Assembly (NCBI GenBank): GCA_036898135.1
Contig: CM072526.1
Span: 6,080,224 to 6,144,223 of the forward strand
Direction: 5' to 3'
Source: Oncomelania hupensis
Taxonomy: Eukaryota; Mollusca; Gastropoda; Littorinimorpha; Pomatiopsidae
DNA length: 64,000 nucleotides
A model generated the notes under the pieces. That model did no database searches. It was not told the DNA's origin and worked only from the letters and a program-made list of their open reading frames with translations. Every line of letters starts with the position of its first letter. Position 1 is the stretch's first letter. The translations under genes were made by a program, and so were the position numbers. Below are positions 34,421-59,249 of this stretch, one piece after another.

Positions 34421-35494
34421 GTTCTCTGTCTGTCAACACATTAAAACTTAGTTACATAATTGGAGTTCTACATTAACAACATTCATTAGATTGTACTCAA
34501 CCACGACCTCTTATCTCCGGCCCCGGGGAGGTTACTCTACACAAAGAAACGAATGGTTTTAAATACGTTGTGCGCCCCTATGTGTACATGCGTGTGTTTA
34601 TGTGTTAACAGATCTTGATTGTATTGTTACATTATGTCGTTATTGTTATACAGTTATGGCTTTATACTAATTGTTATTGTTACAAGCTCCAAGAGCAAGA
34701 TGTAAAAAAGCATAGCCAGTGTAACCCTTGTTACATAAAATTGTTATCTTATCTGTCTCGTTTAGAAAATGCTAGAAGTCAAAGTTATATTACTGCAATA
34801 AAGGAATTTATGTTGCTCTCTCTCCCTTCCTTTTTATTTTTTTCTCTCTCTCTCCCCCCCCCCTTCTCTCACTCTCCCCCTCTTTATTTCTCTCCCTATC
34901 TCTCTCCACTCCTATCTCTCCCCCCCCTCCCCTTTCAAGTGGTGGCCGATGTTACAATCGATACAGTCACGGGAATGTGCAGAACGCGTATTCGTGTTGG
35001 CGAAAGGGCCTGAGGATAAAATGCATCGATTACTCTCCAAAGTCAATTAAAATAAAAGAATTACAATGAATAAAGCAAACTCTCTCTCTCTCTCAGCTCC
35101 CCAGTCTCTCCCTCTTCCTCTCCCTGTTCCCCAGTCTCTCCCTCTCCCTGTTCCCCAGTCTCTCCCTCTTCCTCTCCCTGCTCCCCAACCGCCCACGCCC
35201 CCTCTGTATCTGTTACTCCAGCAGCGAGGTAAAAAGTCGGTCTTTGGATCATCGCGGCTGGAACGTTTCTTTGCTGGTCGCATGCGAAGTTAGAAACTTT
35301 CTTAAAACGGGATTATACGTAAGCCAACGCGACTTATTAACTTCAAACTCTTTTGAAGCAGAACCTGGCTGTGCTAACGCCGATCAAATGAATTAGACTT
35401 ACAGGATAGGCCCACCCTTCTTCAACTTCTGTAACAGTCTTTAAAACAACAACAACAAACAAACAAAAAACAACAACAAAACACAACATGTGTA

Positions 35495-36300
35495 CAAACA
35501 ACAAGGAAGAGAAGAGAAGAGGAGAATACTTTATTATCTCAAATCACGACAAATGTACATTCGAATGTAAGACAAGACGAGACGAGAAGCGACGAGATGA
35601 GATGAGAACAGACGAGACGAGACGAGACGAGAAATCACGAGAAACAGTTACAAATACAATTATTTCCACCATAATTGTTGCACTGCATTGCAGAATGCAG
35701 CAAAGCTAGGTCTGGCTGATCATCATTCCGCCTCCTGGACAGAATACGTAAATAATGAGATATGGCAGTAATGTTTTCGGGCGTCAATACCTAATTTATC
35801 AAAAAAAAAAAAAAAAATAAAAGAAAAGAGATTTCAACAGATTTGTTCTATTGGGGAGAGGGAGGTGGGGTGGGGTGGAGAGGGGGGATGGGGGGGGGGG
35901 GGGGGGGGGGTGGAGAGAGGGAGAGAATGTAAACAATGGTCAGCATGGTTATCAATAGCAATCTGGGAGTCTGCTTGTGGTGAGGCATGCGCCAACACAG
36001 TCCATGCTGGATACATCTCTGGCACTCCCTCTGCATTGGGTACCCGAGTGGTTGGTGGTGGCTTGTGCATACACGGATTGAGTAAACTGGGATTTTCAAG
36101 TCTTTACATCAATTTCATTTTTCATACAACCTATATGTCTTTCATCAGATACTGAAAGCGCTTGCTGTTAGGTTGAGATTGCGGAGGTGGGGGAGAGATG
36201 GGGGGAAGGGGGTGAGAAAGGTTGGTGTGAAGTGAAGTCGGGAGAGGAAAGGGGGGATGTAGGGGGGGGGAAGGGTATTGTAAAAGGGTTATGCAAGAGG
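35495..36300. other. Low-complexity stretch with GAGAC and poly-G runs
   Basis: GACGA/GAGAC-type repeats at 35570-35640, an A-run near 35800, and long G-runs at 35875-35911 and 36185-36275. No gene is evident. Confidence 0.6.
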
Positions 36301-36577
36301 AGCCCTACACCGCCCGTTAGGAAGCCCGAGGTTGAAGCATGGAATCCTAGGCCACACTGAGTGTCAGAAATCTCGAACTCTTGGCTGTGGAAAACAGTTT
36401 CAGGGTGTTGTAGGCCAAGAAGCTGCGAGACCTGATGCACAGAGGTGTCCTAGACTATCACCATTGCCCGAGTTCAACCCTTGTTTGGCTGGTGGGAGGC
36501 TTTCAACGAGATCGTTGATACGTGTGCCACAACCTTTAAACCTCTAAGTAGGCTTCGTCTACCCTCTCCCCCACCCC

Positions 36578-36850
36578 CCGTGGCTCAGCGGTAGAGCGTT
36601 CGCCGGGCACCCTGATGACCCAAGTTCTAATCCCGTGATGGGAAAGATGGTAGTGGCCATTGTTCACTGTCCATCTTAGCAGTTTGATTGCTCTGGTGGT
36701 TCAGTGTTGATTTAGCTCTCCATCCACTCTTTTGTGAAATGGTTATCCCTGTCTGTTGTATGGCCATGGTGGATGTGGCGGTAGGATTTTAATGTTCATC
36801 CACGTCTCAAAAAGCGTCGCTAAGATTAGATGACAAGGTCTTCTGTCCAC
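36578..36850 (+). mobile_element. tRNA-derived SINE (family A)
   Basis: Head CGTGGCTCAGCGGTAGAGCG (A box) and AAGTTCTAATCCC (B box), then the same body as 645-875 (CATCTTAGCAGTTTGATTGC, TTCAGTGTTGATTTAG). Confidence 0.72.
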
Positions 36851-37037
36851 CCTCAAGTCTCATCAGCTGAAAGACTCAAACATGGCAGATTGGGTTTAAA
36901 TAAATTCAATGTGTATTTAGTATTTCGATTCTGTATAATTAGAATCAACGACGGCTCTCTATTCTATTCTATTCAGTGCCCGAACCCACCATGAGAGTAT
37001 ACAACATCACCCTAAAATTAATGAAGTCATCAAAAGG

Positions 37038-37375
37038 GAGGCGCGGTGGCCGAGTGGTTAGAGCGCTGGCTTGCGGATCTGAAGGTCCCGAGTTTGATCC
37101 CTGCCAGGGACATTGTGTTGCGTCCTTGGGAAAGACACTTTACTCCCGTTTCCTACTCCTTCGGATGAGAGTATAAACCGAGGTCTAGTCTGTGTCGCAT
37201 GCATTCCATCATAACGGACTTTAAAGATTCTGACGCTCATGTCCTAGAGACGAGTGAGTGTCGGTGACAAGAACACGCCCAGCATGTACCTTGGGTAAAG
37301 CGCTTCACTTGGGGCTGCCGTACTTTCGAAAAAAGAAAGTGCCCGAATTTCACCTTGGTAATAATAAAGTTGTTT
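37038..37375 (+). mobile_element. tRNA-derived SINE (family B)
   Basis: A box GGTGGCCGAGTGGTTAGAGC and B box GAGTTTGATCCC, then the family body (CTTGGGAAAGACACTTTACT, CTTCGGATGAGAGTATAAAC). It ends AATAATAAAGTTGTTT plus an A-run. Confidence 0.82.
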
Positions 37376-37386
37376 AAAAAAAAAAA

Positions 37387-38393
37387 GAAGCCTGTATGAC
37401 AAGGCTACCAGTGCAGTCCTCCATAACAGTGCCATCGGAAACTGGTTCAGAACAACAATCGGTGTGCGTCAAGGATGCCTACTCTCTCCAACATTCGTCA
37501 ACATCTTCATAGAGCGCATCATGTCAGATGCCCTTGCAGATCACGGAGGCACAGTCAGCACAGGCGGTAGAGCAATCTCCAACCTTCGTTTTGCGAGTGA
37601 CATTGATGGATTGGCTGGAGAGGAACAAGAACTTGAACAGCTGGTACAGAGGCTTGACACCACCTCCAGAGCCTATGGAATGGAAATAAGTGCAGAGAAG
37701 ACCAAAAATGATGACCAACAACACCAATGGCATCAACACGGAAATCAAAGTCCAAGGCCAATCCCTCAACACAATGCATAGCTTCAAATACTTAGGAGCA
37801 ATTGTATCAGACAATGGGTCTTGACAGGAAGTCCTCTCCAGGATCGCACAAACAACTGCTGCCCTGACAAGGTTGAAGCCCATTTGGAAAGACAGGACCA
37901 TCAGTCTACATTCCAAGGTAAGACTGCTGCGCTTCCTTGTCATCTCCATCTTCCTATTCGCTTGCGTAACATGGACCCTCACAGCAGATCTACAACGAAG
38001 AATACACAGCATGGAGATGGGGTGCTACAGAAGACTTCTGTGCATTTCCTATACCCAACACATTACCAACGACGAAGTCCAATAGACCATCACACAAGCC
38101 ATTGGAAAACACGATGACCTGCTCACAGTGGTGAAGAAACGGAAACTCCTATGGTATGGCCACGTCACCAGATCATCAGGCCTTGCAAAGACCATCCTGC
38201 ACAGTGCAAGGAGGTAGAAGAAGAGGGAGACCGAAAAAGAGATGGGAGGACAACTTTAGAGAATGGACTGGTTTGACACTGAGCGAAGCCATGAGGGTTG
38301 CTGAGGACAGAGAAAGATGGAGTACGCTGGTTAAACGATCATCTGTGGTGTCCCTACGACCTCCGAGTTACGGAATAGAATAGGAAAATAGGA
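37387..38393 (+). mobile_element. GGATA-tailed LINE with mutated RT core (copy 5)
   Basis: Frames include SLYDKATSAVLHNSAIGNWF, GVRQGCLLSPTFVN and FASDIDGLAGEEQELEQL. The catalytic FADD is changed to FASD. Several frameshifts follow; conserved WYGHVTRSS-type and RWEDNFREWTGL segments remain. It follows directly after a tRNA-derived SINE and A-run. Confidence 0.88.
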
Positions 38394-38729
38394 ATGTCGG
38401 CTCTCTGGCATTGAACTCCCACAATCCCCGCACTCCAAATCCAGACTAGATCCTGAAGTATATATGACAATCTATCATTAACATCCTATCAATTTACTTG
38501 CTGACCAATACAATTTTCCTTTTCCTATCCGGTTCAGCAGATGCAGACCCCACTATAAAATTGTTATGTCAGACTGGTTGGCTTCCTATACCGAAGAGGA
38601 AGAATGACGCTGCTGAAAAACACAGACAGAGAAGGGTGTGGAGGTAGGGAAGTGAGGGGGAAGGGAGGGAGGGAGGGAGGGAGGGAGGGAGTTATTCATT
38701 GCTTTCAGGGTCCAGTGTACTGCAAAAAG

Positions 38730-39860
38730 CCGAATCAGGACCAAAAAATCAAGACCACAACTTCGCTGAAAGAGGACTCACCCCTGATCCGCATGAAAGA
38801 TCTGCCGAAACAACCCTAGTGGTAACACTGAAGGCACTCCACCAGCCGGTCACTTTACAATAAAGACATCCCACGCAGGGGACGCTGAGGCTATACTCTA
38901 ATTTATAAAAAAACACCCACTTTGGGGTGCCGGGGGTTTCAGTATAAATCGTATACCCACTTTCTGGAAATGTAGTGCTTTAAATTCCCACTGTCGCTGT
39001 CTTTCTCATTTGCTCTTTCTCATTCCTGCTCTGTTCTATCAATCTGCTATACTATCTTCTTCTTCGCTAGACCAGTCCCACACCTTTTTTTCTTGAAAAC
39101 TCTTCTGGGACAAGACTCCTTATTTGTGTGTGAGGTTTGTTGGATCAGCTTGGGAATATTGGACGCTTTCTGCCAGGTGGTCACTAGGGCTTCCTATGAT
39201 GTTATTATTTAGCAATGTAGGCATTTGTATGTGTTTTGTTGATAATTTATAATGACGTTTGTATTCTATTTTGTTTTTGTAAACGGGGGTTTGATAAATT
39301 AGAGTGCAGCCTCAGCGTGGGATGTCTTTATTGTAAAGTGACTGGCTGGTGGAGAGCTTTCAGTGTTACCACTAGGGTTGTTTCAGCAGATCTTTCATGC
39401 GGATCAGGGGTTGTCCGGTCCTGATTTGGCTCGGAAGAGTCCGCTGGACCTAAAGCAATAATAATGTAATGTAATGTAATGTTTACAAAAACAAAATAGA
39501 ATACAAACCTCATTATAAAATATCAACAAAATACATACATATACAATGCCTACATTGCCAAATAATAACATCATAGGAAGCCCCAGTGACCACCTGGCAG
39601 AAAGCGTCCAATATTCCCAAGCTGATTCAACAGACCTCACACACAAATAAGGAGTTTTGTCCTGGAAGAGTTTTCAAGAAAAAAGGTAGGTGACTTATCT
39701 AGAAAAGAAGAAGTTAGTATAGTTGATTGATAGAACAGAGTAAGAATGCGAAAGAACAAATGAGAAAGACAGCGACAGTGGGAATTTAAAGCACTAAATT
39801 TCCAGAAAGCGGGGATACTATTTATACTGAAACCCCCGGCACCCCCGCGGGAAGGAGGGA
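38730..39860. mobile_element. Retroposon inserted into a reverse-oriented copy of itself
   Basis: The segment about 38920-39482 (plus; tail AATGTAATGTAATGT) is flanked by minus-oriented parts of the same element at 38730-38910 and 39483-39860. Shared motifs: TTTACAATAAAGACATCCCA and its complement; GCGTCCAATATTCCCAAGCT and its complement. The result is inverted repeats of about 180 and 370 bp. Related pieces are at 1440-1600 and 4290-4565. Confidence 0.8.
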
Positions 39861-40530
39861 GGGGGGGGGGGGAGGGTTGGGAGTGAGAGAGGAGAGAGTT
39901 AATCATTGTTTAAAGGGTTTACTTAATCCAGAGAGGAGTATAAAAAGCGGAATCAGGACCGCAAAATAGTCCATTAAAACATGACATGACTAATTAAATC
40001 TTGAATAAACAATGCAGTCTTTCTTAAACATCCAAACATCATTCTACACTTGATTTCTCTAAAAAGCTGAGCACGCAGTTAAAAAATGAGGAAATGAAAA
40101 TAACTTATCACAGCCAGAACCCCAAGGTGGGTTTTTCCCTGTTTGAGAAGAAAACTGTGTGTCACATAGAGTGGGAGAGAAAGAAAACAAACAACACAAT
40201 GATTCAGAACCAGATAGTAAAATAACCATCAATACAGCAAAGCAATTTTCACATATTTATTTTGGTAATTTCTACACAACGTTAGTACATGAAAACATTC
40301 TTTGAGCATATTCTAAACTCGCATGTATATATATATATATATCTATAGATAAACGCCCTTGCTTATGGGAACACCCTCTATAATTCCATGTAATTTAATC
40401 ACTTGTAGACAGACCGCTAGCCCTAACCCTAACCCGTTTCGAGCGGACTATGTGTAGCACTGCCTTACCCTACCCGTCGAGGCACTGCCTTACCCTACCC
40501 GCCGTTCCCAGATCCTTTTTTGGGAGCCGC

Positions 40531-40567
40531 CTTGGATCCGGGAACCGAGCCGGGTTCCCGGATCCAA
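40531..40567. repeat. 15-bp inverted repeat hairpin
   Basis: TTGGATCCGGGAACC (40532-40546) and GGTTCCCGGATCCAA (40553-40567) with a six-base loop. It follows two direct copies of GCACTGCCTTACCCTACCCG (40460-40500). GC-rich island in AT-rich surroundings; too short on U-run to be called a terminator. Confidence 0.85.
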
Positions 40568-40631
40568 AGGCCGGGTCATCAGATAACCATAGGGAAACCT
40601 GTTAACCGGTTATGTAGGAACATTTTATAAG

Positions 40632-40633
<2 letters not shown>

Positions 40634-40678
<45 letters not shown>
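40634..40678. repeat. (AT)n microsatellite
   Basis: About 22 AT units; a shorter run is at 40326-40342. Confidence 0.95.
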
Positions 40679-40682
<4 letters not shown>

Positions 40683-41155
40683 GAAATGAAATACTTTCAC
40701 ATTCTCACTATAGTTGAAACTCAAAGTATGCACTTCCACACACTACTCTTCCTAGTTTTCACAATATATAACAAAAATAACATTTGCAACAAATAGATCT
40801 AAACAGCATCCAAATCAGACATACATTTATAACAATATCGTTCAAGTACTGGCTCAGACAAGTGCAGGTTAATCAGCATTATTTGTCACTGTCCCTCTTT
40901 GTTAACCAAATCAATATTTCCACAAAGGAAATCCATACATGTCTATGATAACAATGTCAAACAGTAGCCTCAACACAAAATAATTTTAAAAAATCTTGTA
41001 AACAAATTGTGAACAAAATATGATGAAATGTGAGAAGCTGTCAAAAATATTTACACGAAAATGGCTAAACATTATCAAAAGTAATAATTTTGGGGACAAA
41101 AATGAAATTGCGTATGTACTTTTACCAAGTTTCATGTACAAATGTCATGTAACCA

Positions 41156-41890
41156 CAGTGTTCCCTCCACGCACAAAAAATGAGAGTCCTTGGGACTCCC
41201 AGGTATAAAATTTTAAGAGTCGTTGTGCAAATTTTGAGAGTTCCCAAATCGGAAAAAGAAATGTAAAAACAAGTCCAAGCCTCACATTTTTTTTGTTTTT
41301 GTACTCTGTTAAAGCGTCACATTAGTTATCATAATCATATAAAACCAAAAAATTAAAACTTGTTTCTTTGGACGCTTTACTTCAGTTTGAGTTTCATCAT
41401 TTATTTGTTTATCCTTGCTTTGGAGTTCCGTATTTTCCATAATGACAGGATCTGTACTTGACGTTGCTGTGGATGAACGGGTTTTGGGCCCAGTCAACCA
41501 AGTCAGAAGTGACATGATCGTGTATGATATAATCAAAGAATGGATTCACAAAGATTTCTTCTGTTCAGTGAACGGACTGCTTGGAGGAAGTTTACAATGC
41601 GCGCGCATGCGATTTTTAAGGACGACAACTACGACACAATCTTTAATCGTCTGCAATGGCAGTCTCAGTTGGGTTCTTATTCTGATTATGCCGTGAATTA
41701 GTTCGCCACTCGTTGGTCGTAATTTTGACTTCAGCGATTCGAAAAAAATGTGCGCGTCCACAATTACACATAAAATATGAAAAATGACGCAGAAAATTTT
41801 CCATGTGTGCGTCCACATGGAAATTTTTCTGCATAATTTTTCATATTTTGTGCATAATTGACGCACTACTGTGCGTAATCGGGAACACTG
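41156..41890. mobile_element. 735-bp hAT-like non-autonomous transposon
   Basis: Ends CAGTGTTCCC...GGGAACACTG form 10-bp terminal inverted repeats with further similarity (CCACGCAC vs ATTACGCAC). AACCA at 41151-41155 and 41891-41895 is a 5-bp target duplication. The right third contains a strong internal inverted repeat (AAAATATGAAAAATGACGC vs CATAATTTTTCATATTTTG). No intact transposase frame is present. Confidence 0.8.
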
Positions 41891-41991
41891 AACCATGCTG
41901 GAGTTAATGCTTCCATGTAAACCTTTTACACTGATAGGAAAGAAAGGCGGTAAGAGTGACCCATTCTGTACAGTCACTGTTAAATCTGCAA

Positions 41992-42205
41992 ACACATTCA
42001 ATCAACCACTGAATACATCAATCATAGCATATATAGATGAACAAACACATTCAATCAACCACTGAATACATCAATCATAGCATATATAGATAAACAAACA
42101 CATTCTATCAATCAATGAATACATCAATCATAGCATATATAGATGAACAAACACATTCAATCAATCAATGAATACATCAATCATAGCATATATAGATGAA
42201 CAAAC
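41992..42205. repeat. 53-bp tandem repeat, four copies
   Basis: Unit contains ACACATTCAATCAACCACTG, AATACATCAATCATAGCATA and TATAGATGAACAA. Period 53 bp, three to four near-identical copies, directly right of the 41156-41890 transposon. Confidence 0.92.
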
Positions 42206-43242
42206 AGACGACATAATGGATGAGTGGTTGGATGAAGTTGAATGGCTCCTGTCAAGGTTGTTTTTTTCTTTAAATTTTTTTTTTAGTATCTCCAAACAAC
42301 AAACATATACAATACATGAATACAATTCATCTCATACACAAACCAAATCAAAGTCATAAGACTATAACAATCTGAATTCATACAGAGACCCAATCACAAC
42401 TAATACTGGGGACAAATTATGCCTCTTATTGAAACAGGTGTAATACCATGACTGGAAAAGCTTAAAGAGCTGATGTGACAGCAATCTTTATAAAAGGAAA
42501 TACATCAGAACAAGATAACTATTATCACCCTGTGAGCTTGACTTGCATTGTATGCAAAGTAATGGAGTCGCTAGTAAGAGATGTAATTATGTCGCATTTC
42601 AATGATAACCATCTGTATACAAAATGCCAGCATGGTTTTCGCAGTAGCAGATCATGCATGTCTCAACTCATAGAGGTAACTGAAGATTTCACTGTTCTAC
42701 TCGACGACAATGACCCAGAGGATATTGTCTACCTTGATTTTTGGAAAGCGTTTGACAGTGTTCCTCATCAGAGACTTTTACAAAAAAAATGAAGGCTTAT
42801 GGAGTAACATGTAACATCTTGGAATGGCTAAATGATTTTGTTACAGGTAGAAAGCAGGTAAGAGTTGGTGAAACCTTATCTACTGAGGCTAAGGTGTTGA
42901 GTGGCAATCCTCAGGGGAGCATTTTAGGACCAATACTTTTGACGCTATTCATAAACGACTTGCCCAATTGTGTTCAGTCTTCATGCAAAATGTTCGCAGA
43001 TGATACCAAGATATATGACCTAGCCCAAACCAGTAAGAGTCTTCAAGAGGATTTAAACAGGCTGCAAAGGTATACGGAACAATGGAATCTGTATTTTAAT
43101 GTGGACAACTGCAATGTAATGCATGTGGGCAGCAATAATCCTGGTAGAAAATACACCATGAGAATGGGCAGCGTTGTCAGTGGTATAAAGACAAGTGTGG
43201 TGCAAAAAAAAAAGACCTTGGTGTGGCTGTCCACAGTACTAT

Positions 43243-43418
43243 CAGACCTGCCTACCCCCCTCAGAGTAAAAGCGGGAGACAGGGGATCAAAAAGCAAGAA
43301 CACAAGTTTTTTGTACACATTTGTAAAGAATATTTATTTGTCACTGTTACAACTTAAGATTAGCCAGACCGTCAAAAGCGTGAGTCTCCCGCCAAAAGCG
43401 GGAGAGTAGGCAGGTCTG
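43243..43418. mobile_element. 176-bp MITE with 6-bp target duplication
   Basis: Ends CAGACCTGCCTAC...GTAGGCAGGTCTG are perfect 13-bp inverted repeats. TACTAT at 43237-43242 and 43419-43424 is the target duplication. AAAGCGGGAG motifs occur near both ends. It is inserted in the CR1-like LINE and splits its VHSTI... frame. Superfamily not assigned. Confidence 0.85.
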
Positions 43419-43478
43419 TACTATACATTTTTATATACATATGCAAAATTCTATCAACAAAGCCAACAACATGGTTCC

Positions 43479-43600
43479 CATCCTATCCTATAACTCGAAG
43501 GTCGTTGGGGCACCACAGATGATCGTTTAACTAGCATACTCCATCTTTCTCTGTCCTCAGCAATCCTCATGGCTTTGCTCAGTGTCAAGCCAGTCCATGA
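43479..43600 (-). mobile_element. GGATA-tailed LINE, short 3' fragment (copy 6)
   Basis: CCATCCTATCCTATAACTCG (tail and 3' end) followed by the reverse complement of the conserved end (WSMLVKRSSVVPQRPSSYRI). It stops at about CAGTCC. It sits inside the CR1-like LINE between NKANNMV and GMIKRTF, with ATGGTT on both sides. Confidence 0.8.
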
Positions 43601-44572
43601 ATGGAACCAGATGGTTGGAATGATTAAAAGGACTTTCACTTACTTGCATCAGGACATCTTTATTAAGCTTTACAAAGCTTTAGACCACATGTAGAATATG
43701 GTAACTTAATATGGTGCCCTCATTTTAAGCACCAGTCTATAGCCATCGAAAAAGTTCAACGTAGAGCTACTGAATTGTTATTTGAATGTATAGATATGAC
43801 ATATGGTGAACGCTTGAAACATCTAAACATGCATTTTTTTTATGGGAAGGAGAACTCATGGTGAGATCAATGAAACCTATAAAATATTTAACGGACCTGT
43901 TGATTTGGAATGGAGTACATTGTTTGAGATTGCACCTAGCGGTAAAACGTGAAATGCAGATGGTAACATTTTTTTCAAAAATAGTTAAAATAACTTACGG
44001 AAGAATTTTTACAGTAGCCATGTTGCTAATCACTGGAATAATCTTTCTTCTAATCTTAAACAAGCACCATCAACTAATTCCTTCAAAAATCTAATATATC
44101 ATCATCCCTTTCAGCAAATTCTTTTTTTTAAAAACAGAGTTCATCGCAAAATACATTAACGAATGAAAGATCGCTACTAGAAAGCTAAAAATGAATAAAT
44201 GGATAACATTAAAAAAAAATTATACATAGTCCAGATTTGTTGTTTTAAGTTCCTGGACAAAATCTGATAAAACTCCACAGTAACAAAGTACCTTATTGTC
44301 AATTCCAAACTAGTCATCGCATTTCTCAAAATAACTTTCATCACTAACCAAACTGAATGCTCAGTGCACAGACAGATGACGCAAAAAACACTAAATAAAA
44401 CTAAATGATAGATGTCAACTTTTCTTTTTCACTGTTCACCTTAGTGAATTTGCCAGGGTAAATTAAGATATGTGTGACATACCCTACCATCATCAGACTT
44501 CTGATTTCATCATATCTTTGGACTAAATTCATAAAAATGCATATAAATGAATAAATGAAAGTCTAAAATCAT

Positions 44573-44578
44573 TTTATT
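44573..44578 (-). promoter_or_regulatory. Candidate MSH6 polyadenylation signal
   Basis: The plus strand reads TTTATT here, so the minus strand carries AATAAA about 96 nt after the MSH6 stop codon. Position is typical for a 3' UTR signal. The region is AT-rich, so chance occurrence is possible. Confidence 0.4.
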
Positions 44579-44673
44579 AATAACAAGACTTCCAATTTTT
44601 AAAAAAAATCTGATCTGATAAATAAAGTTTGGCTAATGATGTGATTATGAGCGATTTGTTCTTCTTCCAATGG

Positions 44674-57303
<12,630 letters not shown>

Positions 57304-57639
57304 CTGCACACAGGCATAAAATGTCCAGTTAAAACCTAGGCCCCCTTGCACACAATCACACATTCCTAGTCAAAACAGAGATACAGAAATGTCAAATTCA
57401 AGCTTTTCCAGTCAAAACAGAGATACAGAAATGTCGAATTCAAGCTTTTGAGTCAATCAAACAAAAAAAAAATACAAACTACCTCCCTCATTAAAAATAA
57501 AAATTAATAAAAATACCATTAGAAAACCAATCAACAACAAAGAAAGAAAACAACTGAATAATGAGAAACAAATGGAAACATAACCTCAAGAGTTCTTATT
57601 TGGACCAAAACAAGACAAAACTATTCAAGTATTGTTAGT

Positions 57640-57830
57640 TCTCTTTTGTGCGTTAGTGTTTTGTCTGACTGACCAAGAACTTAGCTTGAACATTTTGTAT
57701 TGTGTGTTAGTGTTTTGCCTGACTGACCAAGAACTTAGCTTGAACATTTTGTATTGTGTGTTAGTGTTTTGTCTGCCTGACCAAGAGCGGAGCTTGAACA
57801 TTAACTATTGTGCGATTTTGTCTTGTCGTT
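57640..57830. repeat. 54-bp tandem repeat, three copies
   Basis: Unit GTTAGTGTTTTGTCTGACTG plus ACCAAGAACTTAGCTTGAAC, period 54 bp (18 codons), so it stays open (LVFCLTDQELSLNILYCV). No start context or neighbouring exon supports a gene. Confidence 0.85.
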
Positions 57831-57834
57831 GTCT

Positions 57835-57837
<3 letters not shown>

Positions 57838-57905
<68 letters not shown>

Positions 57906-58617
57906 GGATGCTATATATATATATAATATATATAGGCACCTTTCCCCAAAACAATCAGGCTCAAAGCGCGGCGATCTGTACCAACATACACGCTCACCTG
58001 TCAGTGTCTCATCCACACTCACACACAACAAATACACATCCACCACTCAAACAGGTGGTGTAAAGGCAGGTAAGGTAGGTAGGTAGTCCCATAGCCTTGT
58101 GGCCGTAGGGGAGCGTGATGTTGGAGATCACACTTATCTTGGGCCAGCGTAATGAGGGTGATGCCCAATTCTCTCCCTCGCTGCTTTACCTTCCCCACCC
58201 TCAAGAGAGTAGGTACTCAATCACAGTTGAGTCAACTGGGGGCGTTGTTGTTTGTCGCTTCACTAGCGGTCACCCATCCAAGTGCTAACCGCACCGGACG
58301 GTGCTTCACTTTCGACACAGTAGCGAGTGCTCCAACCACTGCACTATCCGACACCCCATGTAAAGGCAGAGAGATCGCTATTAGAGGACGGAGAGAAAAT
58401 CGATTTTTTATTTTTTGAAATGTTATATTGACTGCGTCCAGCACCATTATTGAAGGGAGGGAGGAAACCAGAGTGCCCGGAGAAAACCCTCTGTGACGAC
58501 TATAGTCTCGTACCTAAGTCACATACGTTCGCCCCTTGTGGGAATCAAACCTGCGACCTTCGGCATAGGAAACCGGCGACTAATCCAATGCGCCACGAGG
58601 CCACCCCATTAGCATTC
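57838..58617 (-). mobile_element. tRNA-derived SINE (family C) with internal 5S-like insert
   Basis: Minus strand: tRNA-like head at 58530-58605 (A box GTGGCGCATTGGATTAGTC, B box GGTTTGATTCCC), then TTTTCTCCGGGCACTCTGGT and TTTCCTCCCTCCC. The 3' end has CAAAGCGCG-type motifs and a (TTA)n tail at 57838-57902. About 58060-58370 is inserted material containing a minus-strand 5S-like box (GTTAGCACTTGGATGGGTGA). Confidence 0.7.
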
Positions 58618-59026
58618 TTGAAATGATTATCGAATGCTAGCGAAAATCAACAAGACAAAAATACTTTAGGTTTTGGTTTGTCTTGCCTATGAAAGGGGTG
58701 GGGGGGGGAGATAGGGAAGGGGGTGGGACCAGAGTTGAATAACAGCATCTGGAACATGATCCTTATTCAACAGGCCCAGCTGATACACTGAGGACCTGAG
58801 AACACAGGGAAAATGGCCGTCTTTATCTATGGCGCACATCTACACATGCTAACCATGGGCAGCAGAGAAGGGGAGATAAATCTGTCCTACTTTCACCTTT
58901 AACCCAGGAGGATAGCTTTCAATAAGGAAAGCTATCATTTAACTCTGATCCTGTCATAGGCCAGACAATCATAACCTAATCACTTTACTTTATGTAACCA
59001 TTTTACTCTCAGTATTGTACATTGTG

Positions 59027-59248
59027 AGGAACAGTGCAAGGAGGTAGAAGAGACCGAAAAAGAGGTGGGAGGACAACATTCGAGAATGGACTGGTTTGAC
59101 ACTGAGCGAAGTCATCAGGGCTGCTGAGGACAGAGAATTTGAGTATGCTGGTTAAACGATCATCTGTGGTGCCCCTACGACCTCCGGGTTATGGGACAGG
59201 ATAGGATAGGATAGGATAGGATAGGATAGGATAGGATAGGATAGGATT
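59027..59248 (+). mobile_element. GGATA-tailed LINE, short 3' fragment (copy 9)
   Basis: GTGCAAGGAGGTAGAAGAGA followed by the conserved RWEDNIREWTGL end, then the longest (GGATA)n tail in the window (about 59196-59246). Confidence 0.88.
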
Positions 59249-59249
59249 G

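Larger units (their letters stand above)
33350..35060. other. Non-coding stretch with pyrimidine-rich tracts
   Basis: Apart from the two (TC)n arrays, this holds CT-rich sequence (for example 34815-34935) and nothing gene-like that I can support. Confidence 0.5.
39900..41150. other. AT-rich intergenic stretch
   Basis: Contains the hairpin at 40531-40567, AT runs, and one short AGCCCTAACCCTAACCCG telomere-like stretch (two units only). No gene is evident. Confidence 0.5.
42455..44110 (+). mobile_element. CR1/Jockey-like LINE, interrupted by two younger insertions
   Basis: Decayed reverse transcriptase: YLDFWKAFDSVPHQRLLQK, then after a frameshift in an A-run LSGNPQGSILGPILLTLFIN and FADDTKIYDLAQ. 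Later segments at 43430-43480 (HFYIHMQNSINKANNMV) and 43610-44100 (GMIKRTFTYLHQDIFIKLYK) continue the same protein. A MITE at 43243-43418 and a LINE fragment at about 43479-43600 are inserted between them. The element is 5' truncated. Confidence 0.85.

Noticed and set aside
40420..40437. Telomere repeat
   Set aside because: Only two CCCTAA units, too short to signify a telomere or fusion site.
57632..57841. 69-codon protein with 18-residue repeats
   Set aside because: A 54-bp tandem repeat in what is most likely the MSH6 upstream intron; hydrophobic repeats without start context.
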